Numbered from the stretch's first letter, positions 29,396 through 40,807 are shown. The stretch is 61,045 nt of DNA from Silicimonas sp. (GCA_022824315.1 JAJEAC010000032.1:1-61045); one strand, 5' to 3'. Notes: a model not told the origin generated them from the sequence alone. Numbers and translations are program-made.

Positions 29396-29700
29396 CATAA
29401 CGCAGTCGGCGACCTCTCCACGAAGGGAGAGGTCTTGAGACGCGAAAGTCCTGCAAGCCCTTGCAGATCGGCACAGGAAAGGAGACCACCATCCAATCCA
29501 CCCGGAAACATGGGCTCAAGACCGACCCAAAGATGTGCCCTCAGTCCCAAGTTACGATGGATTCGTTTGCAGACGTGCCGGTTCCGGCACGACACGGGGC
29601 GAATCGCGATGCGGGCTGTCAGGCCGTGCGGGCGGAGCCGGGATCCGACCGGCGTCACAGGGGTCGTTCGGAAGACTCGGAAAGCGGTGCAGGCCGCGCT
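29396..29700 (+). other. region upstream of the IscB relic, possible degenerate omega RNA
   Basis: Several strong hairpins are visible: GACCTCTCC/GGAGAGGTC at 29410-29433, TGCAAG/CTTGCA just after, and GTGCCGG/CCGGCAC near 29577. IscB systems carry their guide (omega) RNA immediately upstream of the gene, so position and structure suit a decayed omega RNA. No sequence family match can be shown from the bases alone. Confidence 0.25.
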
Positions 29701-30345
29701 TTCGTCTTCGCCATGCTGGGCGACCCGGTGATGCCGCGCCATCCGATGCGGGTGTGGGAACTGCCGGGGAACGGGCACGCCGTGATGCCCCGCCTTCATC
29801 ACGTTACCGTCAGGCGCAGAGAAGGGATTGGAGGGGAGACGCAGCTTGTGGAGATCAAGATCGATCCGGGGCAGGAAGGGCCGTCCTTCCCGTTTCCGGC
29901 CTTTCGGACGAGCGGGGGAAGTTCAGCCGAACGACATTGGACCTGCCGAAGGCCCGCTCAGTCGACGCTGTCCGCGCGGGGAAGGCGCCGATGGAACTGG
30001 GCAGGAGACGGCCGGTGCTCGATATCAGGGCCACGGGACGGGAACCGCACGGAAAGATGAATGTGAACCGGTTCCGCTTGCCTGTCGGGCCCCTGATGGC
30101 GAGGAAGTCCGTCAGGGGAGTCCGGAAGGGGGACATCGTAAAGGCCACCACGTCATCGGGAAAGCGCCAGGGCGTCCGCGTCCCCGTGTCACGGTGCAGG
30201 CCTCCCGTTCCTTCAACATCCTGGCTCCCGGCGGCACCGTTCACGGCATCTTACACAGGCATTGCCGCATCGTCCGGCGAGGCGACGTGTACGACTCGTT
30301 ACGGCAAAAGGAGACAGAAACGATGCACGGAACTCTAGTCTCTGC
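29700..30345 (+). pseudogene. IscB-type (IS200/605-associated) nuclease relic
   Basis: The start of an IscB protein is recognisable: FVFAMLGDPVMPRHPMRVWE (the PLMP domain), VTVRRREGIGGETQ, then VEIKIDPGQEG with the first RuvC aspartate. After a large internal deletion that removes the bridge helix, HNH and later RuvC motifs, the C-terminal region returns in other frames: RFRLPVGPLMARKSVRGVRKGDIVKA, then VTVQASRSFNILAPGGTVHG and HCRIVRRGDVYDSL. It cannot encode an active nuclease. It lies directly upstream of the GntR gene. Confidence 0.6.
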
Positions 30346-30390
30346 ATTCCTTCCCGCCCTGACAGACGGGATTTCCCGCGAGTCGGAAAG

Positions 30391-31044
30391 ATGAACAAGT
30401 CACGCAATGTCGTCGGTGCGTCCACGTATCAGCGCATCAAGAGAGACATCATTTTTGGCCACCTCGCCCCGGGGGCGAAGTTGAAGCTCGACGGGCTGCG
30501 CGATCGATATCAGGCCAGCATGTCGACGCTGCGCGAAACGCTCAGCAGATTGGCCAGCGAGGGATTTGTCGATGCTCAAGATCAACGCGGCTTCTTCGTC
30601 ACGCCGGTCTCGCGCGAAGATCTGATAGAGATCTCTAATCTTCGGATATTACTGGAGTGCCATGCCCTGCGCCTGTCGGTCGAAAAGGGTGACACGGATT
30701 GGGAAGGCAACCTCGTGGCCGCACACCACAAGCTAAATTTGATGGAAAACAAGCTGCTGTCAGGAGATGACAGCCAAAGGGCAGACTGGAAACGATATGA
30801 CTGGGAATTCCATCTGGCAATGATCGTGGCTTGCGGTTCGCGCAACTTGCTGTCTCTTCACGCGGTCCTCTATGACAAGTATCTGCGCTACCAAATGCTG
30901 GTGTTGACCTATCGCGGAGAAGACGCCATCGATGAGCACCGACAGATGTTTGAGGAAGCCTTGGCGCGCGACGTGGAAGCATCTGCTTCCACCTTGAGAC
31001 GACACATTGAAAATGGTCTGGCGCATACGCTCGCCGCCATTTGA
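30391..31044 (+). CDS. GntR-family transcriptional regulator, FadR/FCD subfamily
   Basis: A 217-residue regulator with an N-terminal winged helix (YQRIKRDIIFGHLAPGAKLK to STLRETLSRLASEGFVD, about 13-60) and an all-helical FCD ligand domain (from about 75) with the metal/ligand histidine regions EFHLAMIVACG and HRQMFEEALARD...RRHIENG. It is the only regulator in the catabolic island. The stop overlaps the alcohol dehydrogenase start (TGATG). Four copies of ATATC(A/T)GATAT at the island promoters are its most likely operators; none was seen directly before this gene. Confidence 0.9.
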   Translation: MNKSRNVVGASTYQRIKRDIIFGHLAPGAKLKLDGLRDRYQASMSTLRETLSRLASEGFVDAQDQRGFFVTPVSREDLIEISNLRILLECHALRLSVEKGDTDWEGNLVAAHHKLNLMENKLLSGDDSQRADWKRYDWEFHLAMIVACGSRNLLSLHAVLYDKYLRYQMLVLTYRGEDAIDEHRQMFEEALARDVEASASTLRRHIENGLAHTLAAI

Positions 31045-32186
31045 TGCGCCCCGTTCCTCGAACCGTCCCCGACGAATGCCGCGCAGCTGTTCTGCGCGAA
31101 TTCAGGGCGCCGCTTTCAATAGAAACCGTGCCAGTTCCGCGCCAACTAGAACCAGGAGCCTTGTTGGTGCAGACCGAGTGCTGCACCCTGTGCGGCACTG
31201 ACGTGCACCTTGTTCGCGGCAACCTCAATCGCAATGTGGACCTGCCTGTCATAGCTGGTCACGAGGCGACTGGACGCGTTGTTGCAAAAGGCGATGGAAC
31301 CGACACTGACAGCGTAGGACAGCCCCTTGAATTGGGGGACCGCATTCTGTGGACGCGGACGAATTGCGGGCACTGCTACATGTGTACAGTCGCGGCTCAA
31401 CCAACCCTCTGCCCTGATGCTCGCGCTTACATGTACGAATCCATGTCCCAACCGCCCCACCTCTTGGGCGGCATGTCAGAGTATGTCTACGTGTTTCCCG
31501 ATTCCGGGCGTGTCGTTGTCCCGCATACGATCGATGCTCCATTGGCGAGCATGGCAAGTTGCGCCTTTCGTTCTGTCGTTCATGCGTTCGCCGAGTTGGG
31601 GCCCGTGAAGCCGACCGACACCGTGGCGGTGCAGGGCACGGGCCCATTGGGACTGTTGGCCATTGGCTTGGCGCGCCTTTCCGGAGCGCATCGAATACTC
31701 GCAATCGGCGCGCCGGACTCCCGCCTCTCCCTTGCCACCAGATTTGGAGCTGACGTCACTCTATCGATCGCCACTCAATCCATCGAGGAACGAAGAGACG
31801 TCATTTTTCAGGAAACGGCCGGGCGGGGTGCAGATGTCGTCATGGAATTTTCGGGTCAGCCAGACGCATTTTGCGAGGGGCTGACGTTGGTCCGCCGCGG
31901 CGGCACATATCTTGTGGTCGGTCAGCTTGGTTCCGACGAAATCCCCTTCCGCCCGTCCCAGGTCGTGCACCGCAATCTGCGTCTCATCGGCTCGCTTTCA
32001 GGGGGTGTACGCGACTATTGGACTGCGTTACAACTGATCGAGGCGCACCAGACAGAGCTGCCGTTTCACAACCTGATCTCACGCAGTTACGCTCTTGAGT
32101 TTGCCAATGAAGCAATTGACGCAATTGCGTCCCAGACCGAACTCAAGCCTAGAATCTCAATGTTTGCACCACATCGTCCGACTTGA
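31044..32186 (+). CDS. zinc-dependent alcohol dehydrogenase (MDR superfamily)
   Basis: A 380-residue medium-chain dehydrogenase. Catalytic-zinc ligands are C50 (TLCGTDVH) and H73 with E74 (GHEATGR). The structural-zinc cysteines are C108, C111, C114 and C123 (NCGHCYMC...TLC). The Rossmann motif is VQGTGPLGLLAIGLA. The start ATG shares its A with the GntR stop. It probably oxidises a secondary hydroxyl of the island substrate or an intermediate. Confidence 0.9.
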   Translation: MRPVPRTVPDECRAAVLREFRAPLSIETVPVPRQLEPGALLVQTECCTLCGTDVHLVRGNLNRNVDLPVIAGHEATGRVVAKGDGTDTDSVGQPLELGDRILWTRTNCGHCYMCTVAAQPTLCPDARAYMYESMSQPPHLLGGMSEYVYVFPDSGRVVVPHTIDAPLASMASCAFRSVVHAFAELGPVKPTDTVAVQGTGPLGLLAIGLARLSGAHRILAIGAPDSRLSLATRFGADVTLSIATQSIEERRDVIFQETAGRGADVVMEFSGQPDAFCEGLTLVRRGGTYLVVGQLGSDEIPFRPSQVVHRNLRLIGSLSGGVRDYWTALQLIEAHQTELPFHNLISRSYALEFANEAIDAIASQTELKPRISMFAPHRPT

Positions 32187-32397
32187 TTGGCCGTCGCGCA
32201 ATCCGCAACAGCAATGAGGATTCGAAACCCCTCATCGTGCAAACGGCCCGTCTTCAACAATTCGGCGCGCATCTTGACAAATTTGGCGGGTTCCGTCGCG
32301 GGAAACGCCTTGTTCCTAAAGACCCGGCCCCCGAAAGTCGCGTGCAGTGCCGACCTGTCCCCTTGATCTGGAGATCGGCGCGACGGAGTCTCCGCGC

Positions 32398-32481
32398 ATG
32401 TTCGTGCGGTGCAAGAAGCGCCCCAGGGACGGAAAGGAGCACGAGCTTCAACTGCACCAGCTCTGCATGACCCAGGCGTAG
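32398..32481 (+). pseudogene. N-terminal scrap of an IS1634-type transposase
   Basis: The frame begins MFVRCKKRPRDGKEHELQ and stops after 27 codons. The first 15 residues resemble the conserved N-terminus of IS1634-like transposases (MF.R.KKR.KDGKEHRYW). Nothing of the catalytic part follows. The rest of 32187-32745 holds no gene I can recognise. Confidence 0.35.
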
Positions 32482-32745
32482 ACTGCGCACTTCAATTCTC
32501 TTCGCGCCGACGTGTGTCGCCCACTGTCCAGCAATCGTCGCGTAGTCCCGATCCTTTGGGGGGTCGGATTCGGGAAAATCAACGGGTTACAGGCCTCATT
32601 GCCCAAGAATTGCGGAAGTCGGGCCAGCACCGCTCGACATGCCCCCTGACGCATGCCAGCGTACACGGGACACTTTGAGGCGGAGGGGAGAGCCCTACTA
32701 CGGCTCAAGCGCAATTCTGCAACCTGACGCAATCCTGTGCGGTGA

Positions 32746-33099
32746 TCAGCGGACCGTGCAGCGCCCCGAAAACACCATGAATTCGCCGTCACGGGCAAAT
32801 GCCCATTCTCCTGACGCAGGGTCTGTCACCCAATTCACGTCCGAACCGCCGTAGGTCTCCAGGCAGTGCCGCGTTGCTGGCATTCGCGCAGACTCCCTCA
32901 CCTCATCAACCGTTGCTTCGCTGGCTGTCACGCTGACGGTGAAGCTGCGCGGTTCCTCCGCTCGCGAGAGGCTTGCACGATACGGCAGGCCGGCCTCCGG
33001 TCCGTCGTAACCGAAAAATTCGCTGATCCCGCCTCCTTGCCCGCAGCCAGAAATGGACAAGGTCAGTGCCACAACTGAAGTGATTTTGACAATTTGCAT
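32746..33099 (-). CDS. small lipoprotein of unknown function
   Basis: A 117-residue protein with a lipoprotein signal (MQIVKITSVVALTLSISGC, lipobox SISGC) and a short glycine-rich linker (GQGGG). The mature domain has two cysteines (TRHCLETYGG and FSGRCTV) that may form a disulphide. It should be anchored to the periplasmic side of a membrane. It stands alone between transposon scraps and the dispersed repeat; function is unknown. Confidence 0.65.
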   Translation of the reverse strand: MQIVKITSVVALTLSISGCGQGGGISEFFGYDGPEAGLPYRASLSRAEEPRSFTVSVTASEATVDEVRESARMPATRHCLETYGGSDVNWVTDPASGEWAFARDGEFMVFSGRCTVR

Positions 33100-33460
33100 G
33101 ATGGTCGTCCTTGCCAGCCTCTTTCAGTCCATACGTCAAAGACCGCGCCAATTGAAGTCTTCCCGATCCATCTCGACGGCATTCGCATCCCGCGCCAGAA
33201 AGCTTCGGAGACTGCGGGAGCCTACAGGACGGGCGGTCATTGTTACGGTCCAAGTCTTCTTTGAAATTCAATCCGGTAAAAGGCTGGTCTGCGATCAAAG
33301 CATGTGCTGGCTTCGACTTCTCGGGAGCAATCCCGGGAGAAACCGGCAATCTGCATGCCCGCGCGCCCTCCGCCCGCGAACAGATCCTTCCTTGAGCGAT
33401 TCGGTGACACGGATGGGCAATCGTCCATGTCTGGCCTTGACCGTTCGCCGGCTGAGGAGT

Positions 33461-33680
33461 GTGGCAAGAAGATCAAGCACGAGGGTGAGGCGTTGCCTTT
33501 CCGATCTCGGCAACCGAGTTTGAGGGCCGCGGCCCTGCTGAAACGCCCCGCTGCTGGGGCAAACATGACGAGGCGTCCGGGATTGGCGCATCTGCACGGC
33601 GAGTAGCGTTGGCGTTGGCCACTTCGACGACCCGTGAAATCAATGCGAAGACTTTATGGGACTTACGCATGAATTTCCCA
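33461..33680. repeat. dispersed repeat, degenerate copy A
   Basis: Positions 33461-33650 match 59882-60070 at roughly nine bases in ten, with small indels. At 59824-60099 the same sequence is bounded by 24-bp terminal inverted repeats; here the right end is degenerate (near 33659-33679) and the left end is not recognisable. It is probably an old MITE-like element. The flanking 33681-34084 holds nothing recognisable. Confidence 0.65.
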
Positions 33681-34084
33681 ATGGATAGGCTTCGTGTAGG
33701 GTGTCACATTGATCGCGCCTGAACCGGCGGTACTTTCGTCACTTCCGACGACGGATCACTTCAGCGGACCCGTGACAGTCCGGGATAGCGCTCTTTCCCA
33801 AGGAACTTCTGTCCGGCAGTGCCCCCGCCCGGTCGGGGTGATGTCCGGCGTCCCGACACGGCATTCGGAACCGACGCGGCCTTCCAAAGGAAAGGAGAAA
33901 GTTGTCCACTTTACGCACAGGCCAGAATCTTCTGTGGACAAGTCTGATTCCTTTGGCTTTCCGGATATGCACGGACGGCGTCTTGCGGCGGTTCTGATAA
34001 GGCGACGAAGAACAGCACTCAGGATCTGTGCGGGTCGCCGCATTTTGGGAAGTTGGACAATAACCCCCCGATCACATTCAGACA

Positions 34085-34984
34085 TCACGGGTGCTGGCAC
34101 CCTCGTCGGTTCAGCGTGACACGATAGACTGAGGTGGTCGCGGTTACGTAGAGTTCGTGCTTGGCGCGTCCGCCGAAACAAACATTCGAGACCAGTTCGG
34201 GCACCAGAATCTTGCCCAGAAGATCGCCGTTCGGGGAAATGCAGTGGATGCCATCGGCGGCGGAGGACCAGAGATTGCCGTCGACGTCGACACGCAGACC
34301 GTCCGAGCAGCCCGGTTCGATCATGTGAAATACGTCGCCGCCGGCCAACCTGTCGTCAGGGCCAACGTCGAAGGCCCGGATATGCTGCGGATCATCGCTG
34401 AACAGGCGTCCGGTATCGGCCATGTAGAGCCGCGACTCGTCAGGCGAGAACGCCAAGCCGTTGGGGCAATTGGCATCCGTTACCATCGCGTCCATATGCC
34501 CCGAAGCCGGATCGACGCGGTACAGGTTGCATGGCAGTTCCTGCTCCGCGGCATAACCCTCGTAATTGGTCATGATCCCGTAATGCGGATCCGTGAACCA
34601 GATCGTGCCGTCAGATTTCACGACCACATCATTGGGTGAATTGAGCCGCTTGTCTTCAAAGCTGTCCGCGATCACGGTGATCCGCCCGTCATGCTCGGTC
34701 CGTGTCACCCGTCGGGCACCATGTTCGCAAGACACCAGCCGACCCTCGCGATCGCGAGTGTGGCCGTTGCTGTAGTTCGACGGCTGCCGATACGTGGTGA
34801 CACCGCTGCCGGGCGTCCAGCGCAAAATGCGATTGTTCGGAATGTCAGAAAACAGCAGGCAGCCCGCGTCACCGAACCAGACCGGTCCTTCGACCCAATC
34901 GAACCCGGTGGCAAGCTGCTTGACCGGAGCGTTTCCCAGAACATAGCTGTCGAAAATGGGATCAAAGGACTCAAAGAACGACAT
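34085..34984 (-). CDS. SMP-30/gluconolactonase-family lactonase
   Basis: A 299-residue six-bladed beta-propeller lactonase. Metal-ligand positions can be assigned to E32 (VEGPVWF), the asparagines in NSPNDVVV and [11 protein letters not shown], and the aspartate in [10 protein letters not shown]. It hydrolyses sugar lactones, which Gfo/Idh dehydrogenases commonly generate. The start was set at [11 protein letters not shown]; the in-frame upstream extension is not protein-like. It is the last island gene before nuoF, 236 nt away, and no copy of the operator palindrome precedes it. Confidence 0.87.
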   Translation of the reverse strand: MSFFESFDPIFDSYVLGNAPVKQLATGFDWVEGPVWFGDAGCLLFSDIPNNRILRWTPGSGVTTYRQPSNYSNGHTRDREGRLVSCEHGARRVTRTEHDGRITVIADSFEDKRLNSPNDVVVKSDGTIWFTDPHYGIMTNYEGYAAEQELPCNLYRVDPASGHMDAMVTDANCPNGLAFSPDESRLYMADTGRLFSDDPQHIRAFDVGPDDRLAGGDVFHMIEPGCSDGLRVDVDGNLWSSAADGIHCISPNGDLLGKILVPELVSNVCFGGRAKHELYVTATTSVYRVTLNRRGCQHP

Positions 34985-35220
34985 TTGAATGCTCCAGGTA
35001 TTCAAGCTTGAACGCTGCGATTCCACCTTGAAGAAAAACGGCTTCCTGCGACCGCGTCGAACATGGAACCGACGAATGCGGTCCGGGCCCGTTCCCCGCA
35101 GCGATGGCACCTATCCCAATACAGGCTGAGATTGGCGTTGCTGAGGATGCAGGCCTGAAACTCGCAAACGCCCTTGCGGAATGCACTGATGTTCGAATTT
35201 GCACGGCCATCTGCGCGGGT

Positions 35221-36519
<1,299 letters not shown>

Positions 36520-36553
36520 CTGCCTGTTCCGTCCTGCAGCTGGTCATCCCATG

Positions 36554-36763
36554 TCAGCGCATCTTGCGCCGCTTGCGCCAAATCTGCCATGTCACGATTA
36601 GCGCCCAGAGAAAACCCGCAAGGGCAAAAAGGTCGACCAGAAACGCGTACCGACCTGGCAGGCCAAACCAGTCACCCGCGAACTGGGCCACAAACCAGAG
36701 GATCATCGTAAGCGCAATCACTAGCGCCACGACGCGTCCCTGACGTCCCAGCGCCCGATCCAT
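36554..36763 (-). CDS. DUF5337-like small membrane protein of the nuo operon
   Basis: A 69-residue protein with a basic N-terminus (MDRALGRQGRVVALVI), two hydrophobic helices and a basic tail (WRKRRKMR). It lies between nuoE and nuoF, where Rhodobacterales carry a DUF5337 gene. Function is unknown; it may be a complex I accessory protein. A longer frame upstream was rejected as not protein-like. The 189 nt between it and nuoE show nothing else. Confidence 0.72.
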   Translation of the reverse strand: MDRALGRQGRVVALVIALTMILWFVAQFAGDWFGLPGRYAFLVDLFALAGFLWALIVTWQIWRKRRKMR

Positions 36764-36952
36764 GTCATTGCCGTCAGTCACGGGCAGCCAACAAGGTCTT
36801 GGCGGAACGTCTTGGCCAGCTGGGCGTCCGCGCAACGTGGCAATCCAGGCAGCGAGGATCGAAGGCTCGCGCGGCAACGAGATGCCGCCACCGCCAGGTT
36901 CCCGATGACGTCCGCGCTGCCATTCCGACGCTGCAGGCATGCCCGTGCACGT

Positions 36953-37630
36953 CTAGCTCCCGTCGATTCGCTTGACCGTGTCGCTCAACGTGACCGCAAG
37001 TTGAACGCTTGCATTGTGCCTTTGCCTTTCGCCTTCAGGCACGTCGAGGCTGGTGAGTCCCGAAACCGGCTCGGCGGCAAAGCGACCGTTTTGCGGGCCG
37101 GGAACCGGAACCTTGCCATCGGCGAGTTCCTCGATGACTTCCGCCAATCGCTCGACGGTCAGGTCTTCATAGTAGTCCTTGCCAATCTGCGCCATTGGCG
37201 CGTTCGAGCAGGCCCCGAGACATTCGACCTCCTCCCAGGAGAACTTTCCGTCTTCGGAAACCTTGTGCGGGGACCCGGCAATCTTCTTCTTGCAGACAGC
37301 GATCAGATCTTCGGCGCCGCGGATCATGCAAGAGGTCGTGCCGCAGACCTGCACATGGGCAACGCTTCCGACCGGCTGCAACTGGAACATGAAGTAGAAC
37401 GTCGCGACCTCGAGGGCCCGGATAGAGGCCATGTCCAGCATCGCCGCGACATGTTCGATCGCAGCACGGCTGAGCCAGCCCTCCTGCTCCTGCGCCCGCC
37501 AAAGGAGCGGGATAATGGCGCTGGCCTGCCTCCCAGCCGGGTATTTCGCGACCTGGCGTTCGGCCCACGCCTGATTGGCGGGCGTGAAGGCAAAGCTCTC
37601 CGGCTGTTCGGCATGAAGACGACGAAACAT
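36953..37630 (-). CDS. nuoE: NADH-quinone oxidoreductase subunit E
   Basis: The 24-kDa-type [2Fe-2S] subunit of complex I (225 residues). Cluster ligands lie in [13 protein letters not shown] and [11 protein letters not shown]. The thioredoxin-like domain is followed by a C-terminal tail of about 45 residues, a length seen in alphaproteobacteria. It starts 7 nt after a 25-codon mini-ORF that is coupled to nuoD. Confidence 0.96.
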   Translation of the reverse strand: MFRRLHAEQPESFAFTPANQAWAERQVAKYPAGRQASAIIPLLWRAQEQEGWLSRAAIEHVAAMLDMASIRALEVATFYFMFQLQPVGSVAHVQVCGTTSCMIRGAEDLIAVCKKKIAGSPHKVSEDGKFSWEEVECLGACSNAPMAQIGKDYYEDLTVERLAEVIEELADGKVPVPGPQNGRFAAEPVSGLTSLDVPEGERQRHNASVQLAVTLSDTVKRIDGS

Positions 37631-37637
37631 CAGACCC

Positions 37638-37715
37638 TCATTTCGTTTGCGAAGGCCGGATCATCGCGGCCTGGTCCTGTCTGAGAAGGACGAACGTCGT
37701 GGATGAACCCGTCAT
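37638..37715 (-). CDS. 25-residue mini-ORF coupled between nuoD and nuoE
   Basis: The ATG overlaps the nuoD stop (ATGA) and the stop lies 7 nt before nuoE, where its last codons supply the GAGGG ribosome-binding site of nuoE. The product begins [15 protein letters not shown] and has no recognised family. It could be a translational bridge or a real small protein. Confidence 0.35.
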   Translation of the reverse strand: MTGSSTTFVLLRQDQAAMIRPSQTK

Positions 37716-38923
37716 CGGTCCACCTCCCCGAACACGATATCCATCGTTCCAATGATGGCTGATACATCCGCCAGCATGTGCCCCTTGGACACATGGTCCA
37801 TTGCCTGCAAATGCAGGTACCCCGGTGCCCGGATCTTCGCGCGATAGGGCCTGTTGGTGCCGTCAGCCACAAGGTAGACGCCGAACTCGCCCTTGGGGGC
37901 CTCGACGGCGGCATAGACCTCGCCTTCAGGCACACGGAACCCCTCGGTATATAGCTTGAAGTGATGAATCAGGGCTTCCATCGAGGTCTTCATGTCACCG
38001 CGCGATGGAGGTGTCAGCTTGCCGCGGGCAAGGATTTCGCCCGGTTCCGCCCTCAGTTTTTCGCATGCCTGCTTGATGATCTTCAGGCTCTCCCGCATCT
38101 CGGCCATGCGGCAGAGATACCGGTCATAGCAGTCGCCGTTCTTGCCCACGGGGATCTGGAAATCGAACTCGTCGTAGCACTCGTAGGGCTGCGATCGCCG
38201 GAGATCCCATGCCATCCCGGAACCGCGCACCATCACGCCCGAAAATCCCCAATCCAAGGCTTCCTGTTCGGAAACGATGCAGATGTCCACGTTCCGCTGC
38301 TTGAATATCCGGTTTTCCGTCAGGAGGCCGTCGATGTCGTCCAGCGCCTTCGGGAACTTGTCAGCCCACCTGTCTATGTCGTCGACAAGTTCCGGCGGAA
38401 GGTCCCGGTGCACGCCGCCCGGGCGAAAGTAGGCGGCATGCAGGCGCGCCCCGCAAGCCCGCTCGTAGAACACCATGAGCTTCTCGCGTTCCTCGAACCC
38501 CCAGAGCGGCGGGGTGAGGGCTCCGACATCGAGTGCCTGCGTCGTCACGTTCAACAGGTGGTTCAGGATGCGTCCGATCTCTGAATACAGGACGCGGATC
38601 AACGACGCCCGGCGCGGAATCTCGGTACCGGTCAGCTTTTCGATCGCGAGGCACCAGGCATGTTCCTGGTTCATCGGCGCGACATAGTCGAGCCGGTCGA
38701 AATACGGCAGGTTCTGCAAGTAGGTGCGGCTTTCCATCAGCTTCTCGGTGCCGCGATGAAGTAGGCCTATATGCGGGTCGCAACGCTCGACGATTTCCCC
38801 GTCAAGCTCCAGCACCAGCCGCAGCACGCCATGGGCAGCCGGGTGTTGCGGCCCGAAATTGATGTTGAAGTTCCGGAGCTTCTTCTCGCCGGCCAAGGCG
38901 TCGTCAGGCTTGCCGTCCATCAT
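37712..38923 (-). CDS. nuoD: NADH-quinone oxidoreductase subunit D
   Basis: The 49-kDa-type subunit of complex I (403 residues from MMDGKPDD), which forms the quinone-binding pocket with NuoB. It has the hydrogenase-related segments [27 protein letters not shown] and the C-terminal DIVFGEVDR. An upstream in-frame start 15 codons earlier is possible but lacks protein character. The 149 nt between it and nuoC contain a 23-codon frame ending in an overlap with this ATG, which I do not call. Confidence 0.96.
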   Translation of the reverse strand: MMDGKPDDALAGEKKLRNFNINFGPQHPAAHGVLRLVLELDGEIVERCDPHIGLLHRGTEKLMESRTYLQNLPYFDRLDYVAPMNQEHAWCLAIEKLTGTEIPRRASLIRVLYSEIGRILNHLLNVTTQALDVGALTPPLWGFEEREKLMVFYERACGARLHAAYFRPGGVHRDLPPELVDDIDRWADKFPKALDDIDGLLTENRIFKQRNVDICIVSEQEALDWGFSGVMVRGSGMAWDLRRSQPYECYDEFDFQIPVGKNGDCYDRYLCRMAEMRESLKIIKQACEKLRAEPGEILARGKLTPPSRGDMKTSMEALIHHFKLYTEGFRVPEGEVYAAVEAPKGEFGVYLVADGTNRPYRAKIRAPGYLHLQAMDHVSKGHMLADVSAIIGTMDIVFGEVDR

Positions 38924-39072
38924 TTCGCCCTTTCCGGCCGTTGAGAACAATCGCCGCGGTGGCAGCACGTCGCCTGGTCATGCATGGGCATGCTGAACGA
39001 CGCGCCCGCACCGACAACCGGCACCTGCCAGACGCTTGCAATGCGATTCAAGCGAAACGGATATCTCATTGC

Positions 39073-39681
39073 TCAGTCCTTCGCCCCGGCCCGTTCGTCC
39101 CCCGGCAGGATGTAGTTCGCTCCTTCCCATGGGGACATGAAGTCGAATTGGCGGTATTCCTGCACGAGCTTTACGGGCTCATAGACGACGCGTTTCAATT
39201 CCTCGTCGTGGCGCACCTCGACATACCCGGTCGTGGGGAAGTCCTTCCGCAGCGGGTGGCCCTGGAACCCGTAGTCGGTGAGGATGCGTCGCAGGTCCGG
39301 GTGGCCGGAAAAGAGGATGCCGAACATGTCGAACACCTCGCGTTCGAACCAGCCTGCCGAGGCATGTACGTCTGTCAATGACGGCACAAACTCATTCTCG
39401 CGCACAGCGACCTTCAGGCGAATGCGCCGGTTCCGGTGCATCGAGAGGAGATGATACACCATGTCGAAGCGCGCCTCCCGCTCCGGATAGTCGACGGCGG
39501 TGATGTCAACGAGCGTCGTGAATCGGTAGCTCTTGTCCGCCTTCAGGAAGTCCACGAAGCCGACGAGGGATGACAGCGCGACCTCCACCGTAAGCTCGCC
39601 GAAGGCCACTGCGTGCGCAAGCACGCAGTCTGGCCGCTTCGCCTTGATCCCGGCGGCAAGTTCAGTGAGCTCTGCAGACAT
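39073..39681 (-). CDS. nuoC: NADH-quinone oxidoreductase subunit C
   Basis: The 30-kDa-type peripheral subunit of complex I (202 residues). The signature is [20 protein letters not shown] followed by [12 protein letters not shown]. The start is set at MSAELTEL, 10 nt after nuoB; a longer frame upstream lies inside nuoB. It is separate from nuoD, not fused as in E. coli. Confidence 0.96.
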   Translation of the reverse strand: MSAELTELAAGIKAKRPDCVLAHAVAFGELTVEVALSSLVGFVDFLKADKSYRFTTLVDITAVDYPEREARFDMVYHLLSMHRNRRIRLKVAVRENEFVPSLTDVHASAGWFEREVFDMFGILFSGHPDLRRILTDYGFQGHPLRKDFPTTGYVEVRHDEELKRVVYEPVKLVQEYRQFDFMSPWEGANYILPGDERAGAKD

Positions 39682-39691
39682 CGCCGCCTCC

Positions 39692-40225
39692 TCAGCGCGT
39701 GATTGTGCCCGTGCGGCGAATCTTGCGCTGCAACTGAAGGATGCCGTAGAGGAGCGCTTCCGCGGTCGGCGGGCAGCCTGGAACATAGACATCGACGGGA
39801 ACGATCCGGTCACAGCCTCGCACGACCGAATAGCTGTAATGGTAGTAACCGCCGCCATTTGCGCAGGAACCCATCGAGATCACGTAGCGCGGCTCGGGCA
39901 TCTGGTCGTAGACCTTGCGCAGTGCGGGCGCCATCTTGTTCGTCAACGTTCCAGCCACGATCATCAGGTCCGACTGGCGCGGGCTCGCACGAGGCGCCGT
40001 GCCGAAGCGCTCAAGATCATAACGCGGCATGGACGTGTGCATCATCTCGACGGCACAGCACGCCAATCCGAACGTCATCCAGTGGAGACTTCCGGTTCGA
40101 ACCCAATTGATCACGTCCGCAGTGGAGGTGACGAGAAAGCCCTTGTCCTGCAATTGCCGGTTGAACTCACGCGCATCCACGTCGCGATCAGGGCCGGCGG
40201 CATTGGGCGATGTGGCAACGCTCAT
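39692..40225 (-). CDS. nuoB: NADH-quinone oxidoreductase subunit B
   Basis: The PSST-type subunit (177 residues) that carries cluster N2, the last iron-sulphur centre before quinone. Ligands lie in [20 protein letters not shown] and [13 protein letters not shown] good ribosome-binding site (GGAGGTG) precedes the ATG. It is separated from nuoA by 152 nt with no gene. Confidence 0.97.
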   Translation of the reverse strand: MSVATSPNAAGPDRDVDAREFNRQLQDKGFLVTSTADVINWVRTGSLHWMTFGLACCAVEMMHTSMPRYDLERFGTAPRASPRQSDLMIVAGTLTNKMAPALRKVYDQMPEPRYVISMGSCANGGGYYHYSYSVVRGCDRIVPVDVYVPGCPPTAEALLYGILQLQRKIRRTGTITR

Positions 40226-40377
40226 GGGTGCACCTCCTGAGAGCGCGGTTTATCCGCTCCCCTGTGAAGCGTCAACGCGACCTAGCGCAGCAAAACACAC
40301 GTGGAATGCCAAGAGTCGCAAGCCTGGGCGCATCCTGCAACGACAGGAGGCAATGCTCGGAGTCCGGCATTCCGGGA

Positions 40378-40743
40378 TCACTCCCAGTCCATCGCGCCCT
40401 TTTTCCACTCGTAGGCGAATCCGACGGTCAGAACCACCAGGAAGACCATCATCGACCAGAACGCCGCATCTCCCAAGTCACCGAAGGCGACCGCCCATGG
40501 AAACAGGAATGCAATCTCCAGATCGAAGATGATGAACAGGATCGAAACCAGGTAGAACCTGACATCGAACTTCATCCGCGCATCATCAAAGGCATTGAAT
40601 CCGCATTCGTATGCGCTGAGCTTCTCCGGATCGGCATCGCTTGGCGCCAGGACGACCGCCGCGAGGATCAGGACCATTCCAAGCCCGGTCGCAATCACGA
40701 GAAAGACCAGGATTGGCAAATATTCCCTGAGCAGATCTTCCAA
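40378..40743 (-). CDS. nuoA: NADH-quinone oxidoreductase subunit A
   Basis: Membrane subunit of complex I (121 residues, three helices) with [32 protein letters not shown], the family hallmark. I start it at TTG 40743, because GGAGG lies 5 nt upstream (40749-40753) and this gives the usual 121 residues. An in-frame ATG at 40779 would add 12 residues with no family counterpart, and a possible -10 element overlaps it. First gene of the nuo operon. Confidence 0.9.
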   Translation of the reverse strand: MEDLLREYLPILVFLVIATGLGMVLILAAVVLAPSDADPEKLSAYECGFNAFDDARMKFDVRFYLVSILFIIFDLEIAFLFPWAVAFGDLGDAAFWSMMVFLVVLTVGFAYEWKKGAMDWE

Positions 40744-40778
40744 GGCGACCTCCGCGCAATTTGCCGTCGATGCGACCA

Positions 40779-40807
40779 TCCCTACAGCCCGTACCGTTCG
40801 TGGTCAA
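40779..40807 (-). promoter_or_regulatory. possible promoter of the nuo operon
   Basis: Minus-strand TTGACC (40807-40802), a 17-bp spacer, then TAGGGA (40784-40779). The -35 matches consensus at five of six bases and the -10 is weak. Initiation near 40772 would leave the TTG at 40743 as the first good start codon. Confidence 0.3.

Noticed and set aside
33898..33950. Inverted near-DnaA-box sequences (TTGTCCACT, TGTGGACAA) suggesting an origin
   Set aside because: Neither is a perfect box and no replication gene or AT-rich unwinding region is nearby.
38924..39072. 23-codon frame between nuoC and nuoD overlapping the nuoD start
   Set aside because: No ribosome-binding site and no protein-like pattern; it is weaker than the two mini-ORFs that are listed.
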